A stretch of DNA of 20,571 nt from an uncultured Streptococcus sp. (GCA_934215455.1 CAKPZX010000030.1:1-20571), one strand, 5' to 3'. Positions 7,033 to 14,964 are shown, counted from the first letter of the stretch. The notes: a model not told the origin generated them from the sequence alone. Translations and numbers: made by a program.

Positions 7033-7731
7033 ATGACTGCACAAAAAATGTCTGCTCAAGAAATTATCGCTTTTATTGGAAATGCAGAAAAGAAAACAAA
7101 TGTGAAAGTAACCTTTGAAGGGGAATTGGCAACAGCTGTTCCTGCTTCTGTCACCAAGCTTGGCAATGTTTTGTTCGGTGACTGGAAAGATATCGAGCCC
7201 CTTCTTGCTAACTTGACTGAAAACAAGGATTATGTGGTGGAACAAGATGGCCGGAATTCAGCTGTTCCATTGTTGGATAAGCGCTATCTAAATGCGCGTA
7301 TCGAACCAGGTGCTATTATCCGTGACCAAGTGACCATCGAAGACAATGCTGTCGTGATGATGGGGGCTGTCATCAACATCGGCGCTGAAATCGGTGCAGG
7401 AACCATGATTGATATGGGGGCTATCCTTGGCGGCCGTGCAACAGTTGGTAAAAACAGCCACATCGGTGCAGGTGCCGTTCTTGCGGGTGTCATTGAGCCA
7501 GCTTCTGCTGAGCCTGTTCGGATCGGTGACAATGTCTTGGTCGGTGCCAATGCAGTTGTGATTGAAGGGGTTCAAGTAGGGAACGGTTCAGTCGTTGCCG
7601 CTGGCGCTATCGTTACTCAAGATGTCCCTGAAAATGTGGTCGTAGCTGGTGTCCCAGCCCGCATTATCAAGGAAATCGACGAAAAAACGCAACAAAAAAC
7701 AGCACTCGAAGACGCCTTGCGTAATTTGTAA
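7033..7731 (+). CDS. dapH: Tetrahydrodipicolinate N-acetyltransferase
   Basis: It transfers an acetyl group from acetyl-CoA to tetrahydrodipicolinate, starting the acetylated branch of the diaminopimelate/lysine pathway in the cytoplasm. From ATG 7033 the protein has 232 residues, the length I recall for streptococcal orthologues. GGAG (7023-7026) lies 6 nt before this ATG, whereas the upstream in-frame ATG (7021) overlaps that site. Residues from about 85 onward form a left-handed beta-helix of hexapeptide repeats ([58 protein letters not shown]), ending with [14 protein letters not shown]. The gene is often labelled dapD. The next gene encodes the matching deacetylase, and the pair forms a probable operon. 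Confidence 0.96.
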   Translation: MTAQKMSAQEIIAFIGNAEKKTNVKVTFEGELATAVPASVTKLGNVLFGDWKDIEPLLANLTENKDYVVEQDGRNSAVPLLDKRYLNARIEPGAIIRDQVTIEDNAVVMMGAVINIGAEIGAGTMIDMGAILGGRATVGKNSHIGAGAVLAGVIEPASAEPVRIGDNVLVGANAVVIEGVQVGNGSVVAAGAIVTQDVPENVVVAGVPARIIKEIDEKTQQKTALEDALRNL

Positions 7732-7742
7732 GATATTGATAG

Positions 7743-7762
7743 TAGAGGCCGCAAGGCCTCTA
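7743..7762 (+). other. Intercistronic hairpin between dapH and dapL
   Basis: TAGAGGCC (7743-7750) pairs perfectly with GGCCTCTA (7755-7762) around a GCAA loop. The bases after it (TTCTAATAG) lack a T run, so it is unlikely to stop transcription fully. It may act in mRNA processing, stability, or weak attenuation. Confidence 0.6.
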
Positions 7763-7784
7763 TTCTAATAGAAAGAAGACGACG

Positions 7785-8918
7785 ATGACATTGGATTTAA
7801 TCAAAATCAGACGGGATTTGCACCAAATCCCTGAAATTGGCTTGGAAGAGTTTGAAACCCAAGCCTACCTCTTAGAGAGAATCGCAGAGATCACAGCGGG
7901 CAAGGACTTTGTAGAGCAACGGACTTGGCGGACCGGGATCCTGGTTTATCTCCATGGGTCTGCTCCTGAAAAAACTATTGGTTGGCGGACAGATATCGAT
8001 GGCTTACCGATTGTGGAACAAACGGGCCTTGATTTTGCCTCTAAGCACGAAGGACGGATGCATGCTTGTGGTCATGATATGCACATGACGACAGCTCTTG
8101 GGCTTTTGGATCAACTGGTTCAAGTGCAACCCAAAAATAATCTGCTCTTTCTCTTCCAACCAGCTGAAGAAAACGAAGCTGGTGGGATGCTCATGTATAA
8201 GGACAATGCTTTTGGCGACTGGCTTCCTGATGAATTTTATGGTCTGCATGTACGCCCTGATTTGAAGGTGGGAGACATTGCGACCAATACGGGTACCCTT
8301 TTTGCGGGGACCTGTGAAGTCAAGATTACCTTTACAGGTAAGGGAGGGCATGCTGCCTTTCCACATGAGGCCAATGACGCTCTTGTAGCAGCCTCTTACT
8401 TCATTACCCAAGTCCAATCGGTCGTGAGTCGAAATGTCGATCCGATTGAAGGGGCTGTGGTGACCTTTGGTTCCATGCATGCAGGGACAACCAATAATGT
8501 GATTGCTGAGACAGCCTTCCTTCATGGGACCATTCGGACCTTGACCATGGAGATGAACCTTCTGACTCAAAAACGGGTCAAAGCCATTGCAGAAGGAGTT
8601 GCAGCAGCCTTTGATGTGAAATTGGACCTGGAACTCAAGCAAGGAGGCTACCTGCCTGTGGAAAACCAATCAGAATTGGCCAAAGAACTCATGGACTTTT
8701 TCACAGCTGAGGAAGATGTGAACCTGATTGATATTCTGCCTGCGATGACAGGAGAAGACTTCGGATTTCTCTTGAGCAAGGTTCCGGGTGTCATGTTCTG
8801 GTTGGGGATTGATACCCCTTATGCCCTGCACCATCCAAAGATGAGCCCAAATGAAGCAGCCCTTTCCTTCGCTGTGGAAAACATTGGTAAATTTTTGAAA
8901 ATGAAAGCCAACCAATAA
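7785..8918 (+). CDS. dapL: N-acetyldiaminopimelate deacetylase (M20 family)
   Basis: It removes the acetyl group from N-acetyl-LL-diaminopimelate, yielding LL-diaminopimelate for lysine synthesis. It has 377 residues, as expected for M20D amidohydrolases. Metal-site signatures are WRTDIDGLP (67-75), [11 protein letters not shown] (92-102, including C95 and H97), [10 protein letters not shown] (125-134, with the acidic pair E128/E129), [15 protein letters not shown], and the late [11 protein letters not shown] and HHPKM. The ribosome binding site is weak (GAAAG), which fits translation downstream of dapH. It follows dapH by 53 bp with a hairpin in between and is closed by its own terminator. 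The order dapH-dapL supports the acetylase-branch assignment over a general hippurate-hydrolase call. Confidence 0.94.
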   Translation: MTLDLIKIRRDLHQIPEIGLEEFETQAYLLERIAEITAGKDFVEQRTWRTGILVYLHGSAPEKTIGWRTDIDGLPIVEQTGLDFASKHEGRMHACGHDMHMTTALGLLDQLVQVQPKNNLLFLFQPAEENEAGGMLMYKDNAFGDWLPDEFYGLHVRPDLKVGDIATNTGTLFAGTCEVKITFTGKGGHAAFPHEANDALVAASYFITQVQSVVSRNVDPIEGAVVTFGSMHAGTTNNVIAETAFLHGTIRTLTMEMNLLTQKRVKAIAEGVAAAFDVKLDLELKQGGYLPVENQSELAKELMDFFTAEEDVNLIDILPAMTGEDFGFLLSKVPGVMFWLGIDTPYALHHPKMSPNEAALSFAVENIGKFLKMKANQ

Positions 8919-8925
8919 GCGATTG

Positions 8926-8958
8926 ATTCAACTCCGTCTGGAGTTGGATTTTTTCTTT
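8926..8958 (+). terminator. Terminator after dapL
   Basis: ATTCAACTCC (8926-8935) pairs with GGAGTTGGAT (8940-8949) with one wobble, followed by a T-rich tail to about 8958. Confidence 0.88.
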
Positions 8959-8993
8959 GTTGTATAAAAACTGTTCGGATCTTTCCTAAAAAA

Positions 8994-9002
8994 TGATACA
9001 AT
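8994..9002 (+). promoter_or_regulatory. Promoter of the 5-FCL/rhomboid pair
   Basis: TACAAT (8997-9002) preceded by TGA gives an extended -10. The -35 candidate 17 bp upstream (TTCGGA, 8974-8979) is weak. AAGGAG (9016-9021) follows. Confidence 0.55.
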
Positions 9003-9027
9003 TAAAGCTAGACAAAAGGAGTAGGGA

Positions 9028-9567
9028 ATGAAGAAAACACTACGAAAAGAAACCATTGCAGCCATGAAACAGTTGCCAGAATCCGTGAAAACTCAAGCAG
9101 ATGAAGAGCTGACTCAACGCCTCTTGGAGCTACCAGCTTTTCAGGAGGCAAAGACCCTTGCGACCTATCTGTCTTTTGACCATGAAGTTTCCACAGCTGG
9201 CTTGATTCAAGCAGCTCTTCAACTTGGAAAACGCGTCTGTGTTCCCCGTACCTATCCACAAGGGCGGATGGAATTTGTGGAATACGATCCTGACATTTTG
9301 GAAAAAACACACTTTGGTTTGCTGGAGCCCAATGAAAAAGGAAAGCTTGTGGAACAGTCAGAGATTGATCTGATCCATGTACCAGGCGTGGTCTTCCAGT
9401 CAAAAGGCTACCGAATTGGCTATGGTGGTGGCTATTATGATCGTTATTTAGCAGATTTTACTGGAAAAACGGTTAGTACGATTTATTCCATCCAGCAGAA
9501 GGATTTCCAGCCAGATACGTTTGATCAGGCAGTTCAGGAGGTGCTAGTCTATGAAGTTACTCTTTGA
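9028..9567 (+). CDS. 5-formyltetrahydrofolate cyclo-ligase
   Basis: It converts 5-formyltetrahydrofolate with ATP to 5,10-methenyltetrahydrofolate, recycling a storage folate that inhibits one-carbon enzymes. The 179 residues match the family length. The N-terminus has the basic KKTLRKE segment, followed by TYLSFDHEVST, the substrate-site region VPRTYPQGRMEF, and the diagnostic C-terminal motif GYRIGYGGGYYDRYL. AAGGAG lies 6 nt before the ATG. Its 3' end overlaps the rhomboid gene by 17 bp, so the two are co-transcribed and probably translationally coupled. The 5-FCL/rhomboid pairing also occurs in other streptococci as I recall it. Confidence 0.95.
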   Translation: MKKTLRKETIAAMKQLPESVKTQADEELTQRLLELPAFQEAKTLATYLSFDHEVSTAGLIQAALQLGKRVCVPRTYPQGRMEFVEYDPDILEKTHFGLLEPNEKGKLVEQSEIDLIHVPGVVFQSKGYRIGYGGGYYDRYLADFTGKTVSTIYSIQQKDFQPDTFDQAVQEVLVYEVTL

Positions 9568-10228
9568 TCGTCGTTATCCTGTGACTAGCCTCTTGTTGTT
9601 AGTGACAACGGCAGTCTTTCTTTCCATGTTTATCCGATTTGGAGGCAACTACCAAACGGGTGCTGCTATTTACTATAGCGGTGGTATTATTGGAGAGGTT
9701 GTGAAAGTCGATCCTAGCCAGTTATGGCGAATCGTGACAGCTACATTTGTTCATATCGGCCTAGAACATTTTGTGCTCAATATGATCACCCTCTATTACT
9801 TAGGACGTTTGGCAGAAGATCTCTTTGGATCGAAGGCTTTCTTAGCTCTTTATCTCTTATCGGGCATGATGGGCAATGTCTTTGTCGCTATTTTTACGCC
9901 AGATGTGATTGCAGCAGGAGCTTCTACAGCCCTCTTTGGACTGTTTGGGACTATTGGTGCTCTGCGCTTTATTGTCCAAAGTCCCTATATTCGCCACTTG
10001 AGTCAGTCCTATACCAGCTTGATTGTGGTCAATTTGATCTTTAGCTTCATGCCAGGGATCAGTATGGCGGGGCACATCGGTGGCTTAGTAGCTGGGGTCA
10101 TGTTGGCTTATGTCTTTCCAGTAAGAGGGGAAGCTCGCTTTATGAACCGAACCTATCAGATGAGTGCAGCCCTATCTTATCTCTTACTTTTGCTTTATTT
10201 CTTAGGTAAAATCTTGAATCTATTTTAA
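9551..10228 (+). CDS. Rhomboid family intramembrane serine protease
   Basis: It is a polytopic membrane protease that cuts substrates within or near transmembrane helices. The 225 residues show about six hydrophobic segments, the conserved HFVLN element (H73 and N77) in the second helix, the nucleophile in GASTALFG (S125), and the catalytic histidine in GHIGG (H175). The usual GxSG is GxST here; the Ser-His dyad is intact, so it should be active. AGGAGGTG (9536-9543) is 7 nt before the ATG inside the upstream gene. The cytoplasmic N-terminus (MKLLFDRRYP) is short, giving a minimal six-helix rhomboid without extra domains. A terminator follows within a few bases. Substrates cannot be inferred. 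Confidence 0.93.
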   Translation: MKLLFDRRYPVTSLLLLVTTAVFLSMFIRFGGNYQTGAAIYYSGGIIGEVVKVDPSQLWRIVTATFVHIGLEHFVLNMITLYYLGRLAEDLFGSKAFLALYLLSGMMGNVFVAIFTPDVIAAGASTALFGLFGTIGALRFIVQSPYIRHLSQSYTSLIVVNLIFSFMPGISMAGHIGGLVAGVMLAYVFPVRGEARFMNRTYQMSAALSYLLLLLYFLGKILNLF

Positions 10229-10229
10229 G

Positions 10230-10269
10230 AAGAGGCTAGGACAAAAGTCCTAGCCTCTTAATTGTTTTT
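10230..10269 (+). terminator. Terminator after the rhomboid gene
   Basis: AAGAGGCTAGGAC (10230-10242) and GTCCTAGCCTCTT (10247-10259) form a perfect 13-bp stem around AAAA, followed by the T-rich AATTGTTTTT. Confidence 0.93.
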
Positions 10270-10415
10270 GGATTGTCGAGCAAGACGCAGTGGTTGAGTG
10301 GGCTCTACTACGCTGATTTCATCAGCTTTTACAGCCCTACTCAACTGTGCGGAGGTGGGACGACGAAATCGAATTCTAACGAATTACCGATTTCTGTCCC
10401 ACTCTCTTTTTTTCT
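10262..10415. repeat. Structured intergenic element, probable dispersed streptococcal repeat
   Basis: Two hairpins are stacked here. The first has arms at 10293-10304 and 10333-10345 (GTTGAGTGGGCT against AGCCCTACTCAAC, one bulged base), with an inner perfect hairpin GCTGAT/ATCAGC (10312-10317, 10321-10326). The second has arms at 10355-10371 (GTGGGAC...GAAATCG) and 10388-10402 (CGATTTCTGTCCCAC), followed by a T-rich run to 10415. I recall very similar sequence recurring between genes in the mitis group, often in the opposite orientation, but cannot confirm that here. The T run also lets the second hairpin act as a plus-strand terminator. No reading frame is present. Confidence 0.7.
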
Positions 10416-10511
10416 AAAAAATGTAGTGCAATCGTAAACTAACAGAAAATTGTTTGAAATGCAAAGAATTGTATATATTTATTATAATATATTTGCAGGA
10501 GTCAAGTGAGC

Positions 10512-10535
10512 TCTCTATTGCTAGGTCCATAGAGA
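10512..10535. other. Small inverted repeat in the long upstream region of the dipeptidase
   Basis: TCTCTAT (10512-10518) and ATAGAGA (10529-10535) form a perfect 7-bp stem. An overlapping pair, ATTGC (10517-10521) and GCAAT (10538-10542), offers an alternative fold. The rest of 10416-10572 is AT-rich, with a TATAAT at 10483-10488 lacking a well-spaced -35. I see no gene in it. Confidence 0.35.
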
Positions 10536-10572
10536 AGGCAATCATGGGTAAAGAGGTATAAAAATGCAAAAT

Positions 10573-10586
10573 AGAAAGCGTTTGCA
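10573..10586. promoter_or_regulatory. Candidate CcpA cre site before the dipeptidase
   Basis: AGAAAGCGTTTGCA matches TGnAAnCGnTnnCA at every fixed position except the first. It ends 6 bp upstream of the -35, a position suited to catabolite regulation of a secreted peptidase. Confidence 0.55.
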
Positions 10587-10592
10587 AAAAGG

Positions 10593-10621
10593 TTGAGAAA
10601 GGTGTAAACTGGAGATATAAA
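10593..10621 (+). promoter_or_regulatory. Dipeptidase promoter
   Basis: TTGAGA (10593-10598) and TATAAA (10616-10621) are separated by 17 bp. Transcription should start near 10628, leaving a leader of about 50 nt with AAAGGAG 7 nt before the ATG. Confidence 0.72.
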
Positions 10622-10626
10622 AATCA

Positions 10627-10642
10627 AAAATAGTGCTATTTT
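10627..10642. promoter_or_regulatory. Palindrome at the predicted dipeptidase transcription start
   Basis: AAAATAG (10627-10633) and CTATTTT (10636-10642) form a perfect 7-bp inverted repeat with a 2-bp centre. It covers the expected +1, as an operator would. The 2-nt centre is too short for a stable RNA hairpin without opening the inner pairs. The binding protein is unknown. Confidence 0.45.
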
Positions 10643-10676
10643 GTCAGAAGTAGTGCAAAAATAAAGGAGATTTGCC

Positions 10677-12659
10677 ATGAAAAAATGGTTGTTAAAACTC
10701 TCATTGGTAGCGATGACACTCTTACTCCTACCGATTCAAGCTGTTCAAGCCTGTTGCGGTTTTATCATTGGTCGCCAATTGACCAAGGATGGGACCACTC
10801 TCTTTGGTCGGACAGAAGACTACCCTTACTATCCAAATGGTGGAAAGCACAACAAAAACTTTGTAGTTGTTGATGCGAAGAACTATAAGGAAGGGGATCA
10901 ACTGGAAGACGAATCCAATGGTTTTACCTATCCACATGCTGCTAGTGAAATGAAATACACAGCGACTTATGACTCTGCTCGTGGAGATGGTAGTAACGGT
11001 GCTTTTGGTGAACATGGATTTAACGAAGCCGGCGTTTCTATGACCTCAACTGTTACAGCCATTCCAAACAAAAAAGTCTTGAAGACTGACCCATTGACAG
11101 AAAAGGGAATTCCAGAAGCTGCCATGCTTGATGTAATTTTACCTCGTGCAAAATCTGCTCGCGAAGGAATCGAATTACTTGCGAAAGTCATTGAAGAAAA
11201 AGGTTCAGCTGAGGGGAATACAGTTGTTATTGCGGACCAGAAAGAAACTTGGTACATGGAAATTCTTTCTGGTCACCAATATGTAGCAGTAAAAGTCCCA
11301 GAAGACAAATATGCAGTCTTTGCAAATACCTACTACCTTGGTCATGTGGATTTGAATGACAAGGAAAATGTGATCGCTTCGAAAGATGTCGAAAAAGTAG
11401 CCAAAGAATCTGGTAACTACAAGACAGACAAAGATGGTAACTTCCATATCGCTAAATCTTATGGACCAGAAAAATATGCTGAAGGAGACCGTTCACGTAC
11501 TTACGCAGGAATCACTCTTTTGGATCCAAAATCAAAAGTGACTTATGAAGATGATGAATACGAACTCTTCCGCTCACCAACAGATCCAAACAAGAAATTT
11601 ACTTTGGAAGATGCCTTTGCCCTCCAACGCAACCGTTTTGAACATTTGAATGGTCGTTTTGTTCCAGACGATCAAATTGGTGTCAAGAAACAAGGGGATA
11701 ATGGTAGCAATGATGCTGTTCGTAAAGACCAATACAAGTATGCTTTAGGAAACGAAAACGTCATTGATGCCCATGTTTACCAAATCAATCCAAACCTTCC
11801 AAAATCATTTGGTGGTACTTTATGGCTTGGTATGGGACCATCTCGGAACACTCCTTATGTTCCATTCTATGGTAATCTAAAAGATACTTACGAAGCCTTC
11901 AAACCTCAAACAGCAACTTATGATCCAAATTCATGGTATTGGACAGTATGGCACATTGACAACATGGCGATCAATAACCAAGATGTCTTTGGAAAATCAG
12001 TTCAAGATCACTGGAAAGCTCTTGAAAAACAATTGATTATTGAACAAGAAGCTAGTGATGCGAAATATAAAGCTTTGAAAGATAATCCGGAAGCTGCTAA
12101 AGCAGTAGAAGACGAAGTTACAGCAAATGCTCTTGCACTTTCTAAAAAACTATTTGAACACTTCAAATCTTATGAAGCAGATATGCATGCACATTTGATT
12201 GAGCTAGGTCGTAAAGATGATCCATATCGTGCCTCTAAGCCAGATGATTACAAAGATCCAGAACCTGAGAAACCAGTTCAACCTGAGAAACCAGTAGAAC
12301 CTGAGAAACCAGTAGAACCTGAAAAACCAGTTCAACCTGAGAAACCAGTAGAACCTGACAAACCGGTTCAACCTGAGAAACCAGTACAGCCAGAAAAAAC
12401 TCAGCCAATTCAAACCAAAGTCAATGAAGAAGGCAATCCAAATAACCGCTTCGGTTATGCAGCTACAAAAGATAAAGAATCTTATGTTTCTACTAAAGTT
12501 GAAACATTTGTGAAACCAGAAGCAAAAGCTCAAGATCCATCCGAAGCAGTTTCAGCTGGTAATGGCGGCAATGAGAACAATCGTTTTGGTTCATCTTTTG
12601 CGAAAGCAACTGTTGAAACTTTCCCAAATACCAATTATTCTTACAATGTTCATCCTTAA
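10677..12659 (+). CDS. Secreted C69-family (PepD-like) dipeptidase with Pro/Glu repeat tail
   Basis: This is a member of the N-terminal-nucleophile (Ntn) C69 dipeptidases. The 660 residues start with a signal peptide ending VQA (1-25). Cleavage there would expose Cys26, and the following CCGFIIGRQLTKDGTTLFGRTED region matches the C69 start (Cys ... DG[ST]T...RTED). Other catalytic-domain landmarks are NEAGVSMTSTVT, DQKETWYMEI and WYWTVWHID. A helical stretch (about 455-510) is followed by PEKPVQ/PEKPVE repeats of 18 bp each (about 526-575). The last 75 residues hold two similar motifs: NNRFG...VETF at 589-611 and again at 634-649. There is no LPxTG or hydrophobic anchor, so it is secreted or held by the tail. 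Family members cleave dipeptides with broad specificity; the physiological substrate here is unknown. It is monocistronic, with a cre-like site and a palindrome at the promoter. Confidence 0.92.
   Translation: MKKWLLKLSLVAMTLLLLPIQAVQACCGFIIGRQLTKDGTTLFGRTEDYPYYPNGGKHNKNFVVVDAKNYKEGDQLEDESNGFTYPHAASEMKYTATYDSARGDGSNGAFGEHGFNEAGVSMTSTVTAIPNKKVLKTDPLTEKGIPEAAMLDVILPRAKSAREGIELLAKVIEEKGSAEGNTVVIADQKETWYMEILSGHQYVAVKVPEDKYAVFANTYYLGHVDLNDKENVIASKDVEKVAKESGNYKTDKDGNFHIAKSYGPEKYAEGDRSRTYAGITLLDPKSKVTYEDDEYELFRSPTDPNKKFTLEDAFALQRNRFEHLNGRFVPDDQIGVKKQGDNGSNDAVRKDQYKYALGNENVIDAHVYQINPNLPKSFGGTLWLGMGPSRNTPYVPFYGNLKDTYEAFKPQTATYDPNSWYWTVWHIDNMAINNQDVFGKSVQDHWKALEKQLIIEQEASDAKYKALKDNPEAAKAVEDEVTANALALSKKLFEHFKSYEADMHAHLIELGRKDDPYRASKPDDYKDPEPEKPVQPEKPVEPEKPVEPEKPVQPEKPVEPDKPVQPEKPVQPEKTQPIQTKVNEEGNPNNRFGYAATKDKESYVSTKVETFVKPEAKAQDPSEAVSAGNGGNENNRFGSSFAKATVETFPNTNYSYNVHP
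12254..12402 (+). repeat. 18-bp Pro/Glu/Lys coding repeats in the dipeptidase
   Basis: About eight units encode PEKPV followed by Q or E, with one PDKPV variant. Such repeats usually act as an extended linker through the cell wall. Near-identity of neighbouring units suggests copy number may vary among strains. Confidence 0.85.
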
Positions 12660-12680
12660 ACAATAAGAATTAAAAAGTGA

Positions 12681-12697
12681 ATTGGACCAAGTCCAAT
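12681..12697. other. Perfect small hairpin after the dipeptidase
   Basis: ATTGGAC (12681-12687) and GTCCAAT (12691-12697) pair around CAA. It has no T run and lies just before the main terminator, so it probably protects the mRNA end or adds to termination. Confidence 0.5.
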
Positions 12698-12703
12698 GAA
12701 ACG

Positions 12704-12736
12704 AAAGAGGCCGGATTTTTATCCAGCCTCTTTTTT
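12704..12736 (+). terminator. Terminator of the dipeptidase gene
   Basis: AAAGAGGCCGGAT (12704-12716) pairs with ATCCAGCCTCTTT (12721-12733) with one mismatch, followed by a T run. Confidence 0.88.
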
Positions 12737-12737
12737 A

Positions 12738-12791
12738 TAAAAAAGACTGACCATTGTAAGGCAGTAAAGCTTTTACATGATATGGCCAGTC
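12738..12791 (-). terminator. Terminator of the gpsA-galU operon
   Basis: On the minus strand GACTGGCCAT (12791-12782) pairs with ATGGTCAGTC (12754-12745) with one mismatch; a T run follows (the A run at 12738-12744). The 27-nt loop holds a small hairpin of its own. It lies 30 bp after the galU stop. Confidence 0.75.
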
Positions 12792-12820
12792 TCTTTTGTA
12801 TTCTTTTGATTTATGAATGA

Positions 12821-13729
12821 TTAGTCTGAAGTTTGTTCAGATGCTTCTAATTTTTTTCCAAGGTCGATAATATATTGTTTGAGATCATCTTTGACTTGAG
12901 GGTGTTTCAAGGCATAGTCAATCGAAGTTTTCATGAAGCCGAATTTATCACCGACGTCGTAGCGTTGGCCTTTAAATTCACGGGCAAAAACTCGTTGGGT
13001 CTTATTGAGGGTGTCGATCGCATCTGTCAATTGAATTTCATTGCCAGCACCTGGTTCTTGATTTGCAAGAATATCAAAGATTTCAGGAGTCAAGAGGTAG
13101 CGTCCGATAATAGCGAGATCACTTGGAGCATCCTCTGGGTTTGGTTTTTCGACAAAAGTTTCAACGCTATAAAGACCGTTAATGCCTTCGCCTTGAGGTG
13201 CGATCACACCGTAAGAAGAAACCTCTTCGTGAGGGACTTCCATCACAGCGATGGTTGACGCATGGGTTTCATCGTAGTCGTTCATCAATTGTTTGGTCAA
13301 TGGCAAGGCATCATCATTAGTGATGTCCATCAGATCATCTCCCAACATAACGACAAAAGGCTCGTTTCCAACAAAGGCTTTTGCCTGAAGAACAGCGTCC
13401 CCTAAACCTCGAGGGTGACTTTGACGGATGAAATGAAGATTGATCGCTGTTGTATCATTGACCAACTTGAGTAAGTCAGTCTTGCCTTTTTGCTCGAGAT
13501 TGTATTCCAATTCGAAGTTAGAGTCGAAATGGTCTTCGATCGAACGTTTGGCCTTCCCTGTTACGACAAGGATTTCTTCAATCCCAGATTTCAGAGCCTC
13601 TTCTACGATAAATTGGATCGTAGGTTTGTCAACGATTGGCAACATTTCCTTTGCCAAAGCTTTGGTAGCTGGGAGGAAGCGTGTCCCCAAACCAGCCGCA
13701 GGAATGACTGCTTTTCTAACTTTAGTCAT
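12821..13729 (-). CDS. galU: UTP-glucose-1-phosphate uridylyltransferase
   Basis: It makes UDP-glucose from UTP and glucose 1-phosphate in the cytoplasm, supplying capsule, lipoteichoic acid glycolipid and polyprenyl-phosphate-glucose synthesis. The 302 residues have the expected length. The nucleotide-binding signature [19 protein letters not shown] is at 13-31, followed by [19 protein letters not shown] in the sugar-nucleotide site, FVEKP and [16 protein letters not shown] precedes the ATG at about 6-7 nt. The gene follows gpsA on the same strand with a 45-bp gap and no terminator, so they share a transcript. UDP-glucose could be a donor for the GT2 enzyme at the right end of the window; that link is inference. 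Confidence 0.97.
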   Translation of the reverse strand: MTKVRKAVIPAAGLGTRFLPATKALAKEMLPIVDKPTIQFIVEEALKSGIEEILVVTGKAKRSIEDHFDSNFELEYNLEQKGKTDLLKLVNDTTAINLHFIRQSHPRGLGDAVLQAKAFVGNEPFVVMLGDDLMDITNDDALPLTKQLMNDYDETHASTIAVMEVPHEEVSSYGVIAPQGEGINGLYSVETFVEKPNPEDAPSDLAIIGRYLLTPEIFDILANQEPGAGNEIQLTDAIDTLNKTQRVFAREFKGQRYDVGDKFGFMKTSIDYALKHPQVKDDLKQYIIDLGKKLEASEQTSD

Positions 13730-13774
13730 ATAGTTTCCTTTCTAAAAGGTAGGATTGATGTTAGGGTGGTTGAC

Positions 13775-14791
13775 TTATTTCCACTCATTTTCTTCTTTAA
13801 ATTCATTGCTCATCATGTGGTGGATGGCTTCGCGGATATCTTTTCCTTCATAGATGACTTGGTAAATGGCTTGTGTAATCGGCATGTAGACATCCAATTC
13901 TTGGGCCAGCTCGTGGGCGACTTTGGTCGTAGAGATCCCTTCGATGATCATGCCCATGTTGGCTTCGATATCTTCCAATTTTTCGCCACGTCCGAGAGCA
14001 TCCCCAGCTCGCCAGTTGCGAGAGTGAACAGAAGTTCCGGTAACGATCAAGTCACCAACCCCAGACAGACCGCTATAGGTCAATGGGCTAGCTCCGAGCT
14101 TAACGCCAAGGCGCGTGATTTCAGCGAGACCGCGCGTGATGATGGCTGCTTTGGCATTGTCACCATAACCAAGACCGTGCAGGGCTCCAGCTCCGACCGC
14201 GATGATATTCTTCAAGGCTCCAGCAGTTTCCACTCCGATAACATCTGTATTGGTATAGAGGCGGAAGTAGTGATTGCTAAAGAGTTCTTGAACATAGCGT
14301 GCAGCTTCTAAATCTTTTGAGGCTGCTGTAATGAGGGTGATGTCCCGTACGATGGTCTCCTCTGCATGACTCGGTCCAGAAACGACCACTACCTCGCTGC
14401 GAAGAGAAGCAGGGATTTCTTCTTCAAGGATTTGAGAAATCCGATCGTGTGTACCAGGTTCGAGCCCTTTAGAAGCGTGCATGACTGTGACAGGGTGATC
14501 CAGTGTTTCAGCGACTTGTTTAGCGACTAAGCGGGTCACCTTTGTAGGAACGACAAAAAGGATAGCATCCACACCGTCCAAAGCTGCTTTCAGATCGGTC
14601 GTAGCGGTAATTTGATCGCTAATAACGATGTCTTTGAAATAGCGTTGATTGGTATGAGTGGTATTAATTTCATCGATTTGTTCTTGGATATTTCCCCAGA
14701 GACGGACTTCATGGCCGTTATCATTGAGGACTTGTGAAAGGGCTGTTCCCCATGAACCAGGACCCAATACTGCAACGGTTTGTTTTTCCAT
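13775..14791 (-). CDS. gpsA: NAD(P)-dependent glycerol-3-phosphate dehydrogenase
   Basis: It reduces dihydroxyacetone phosphate to sn-glycerol 3-phosphate for membrane lipid and teichoic acid synthesis. I place the start at 14791 (MEKQTVAV, 338 residues) because GGAAG lies 5 nt before it and this matches the family length; a second ATG 12 bp upstream (14803) has no ribosome binding site. The Rossmann motif [15 protein letters not shown] occupies 8-22. Later signatures are [45 protein letters not shown] (with the catalytic-region lysine) and [12 protein letters not shown]. It is the first gene of the gpsA-galU operon on the minus strand. Confidence 0.97.
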   Translation of the reverse strand: MEKQTVAVLGPGSWGTALSQVLNDNGHEVRLWGNIQEQIDEINTTHTNQRYFKDIVISDQITATTDLKAALDGVDAILFVVPTKVTRLVAKQVAETLDHPVTVMHASKGLEPGTHDRISQILEEEIPASLRSEVVVVSGPSHAEETIVRDITLITAASKDLEAARYVQELFSNHYFRLYTNTDVIGVETAGALKNIIAVGAGALHGLGYGDNAKAAIITRGLAEITRLGVKLGASPLTYSGLSGVGDLIVTGTSVHSRNWRAGDALGRGEKLEDIEANMGMIIEGISTTKVAHELAQELDVYMPITQAIYQVIYEGKDIREAIHHMMSNEFKEENEWK

Positions 14792-14900
14792 TGTATCTTC
14801 CATTTCTATGTCTATTTTTTCAACAAGGCTAGGAATCTAGCGCTTGCACCTTCGAAACGGCCTAATGTGTGCCTTGAAGGACGATTCTATTTTCCTCTCT

Positions 14901-14909
14901 ATTTTAACA
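14901..14909 (-). promoter_or_regulatory. Probable gpsA promoter, extended -10
   Basis: On the minus strand TGT precedes TAAAAT, an extended -10. The -35 position is poor. The ~110-nt leader down to the gpsA start can form a hairpin from CCTTC/GAAGG arms. The remainder of the divergent gap 14792-15064 carries the GTGATA/TATCAC repeat listed separately. Confidence 0.45.
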
Positions 14910-14964
14910 TAATATAGGTAAAAAAACTTGTATGATCATCAATTGTTTTGTGAGGAAGGTGAGG

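Noticed and set aside
8004..8669. 221-residue reverse frame inside dapL
   Set aside because: It is a shadow of a conserved gene with no ribosome binding site or plausible composition.
10469..10488. Promoter at TTGTAT...TATAAT upstream of the dipeptidase
   Set aside because: The -10 is perfect but the spacing to any -35-like hexamer is 8 or 23 bp, so the 10593-10621 promoter is preferred.
10677..10755. Lipoprotein signal for the dipeptidase
   Set aside because: VQAC has Gln at -2 and a C69 enzyme needs a free N-terminal cysteine, so ordinary signal peptidase cleavage fits better.
13490..14311. 273-residue plus-strand frame opposite galU and gpsA
   Set aside because: It lies antisense to two well-identified genes, crosses their junction, and shows no recognisable protein features.
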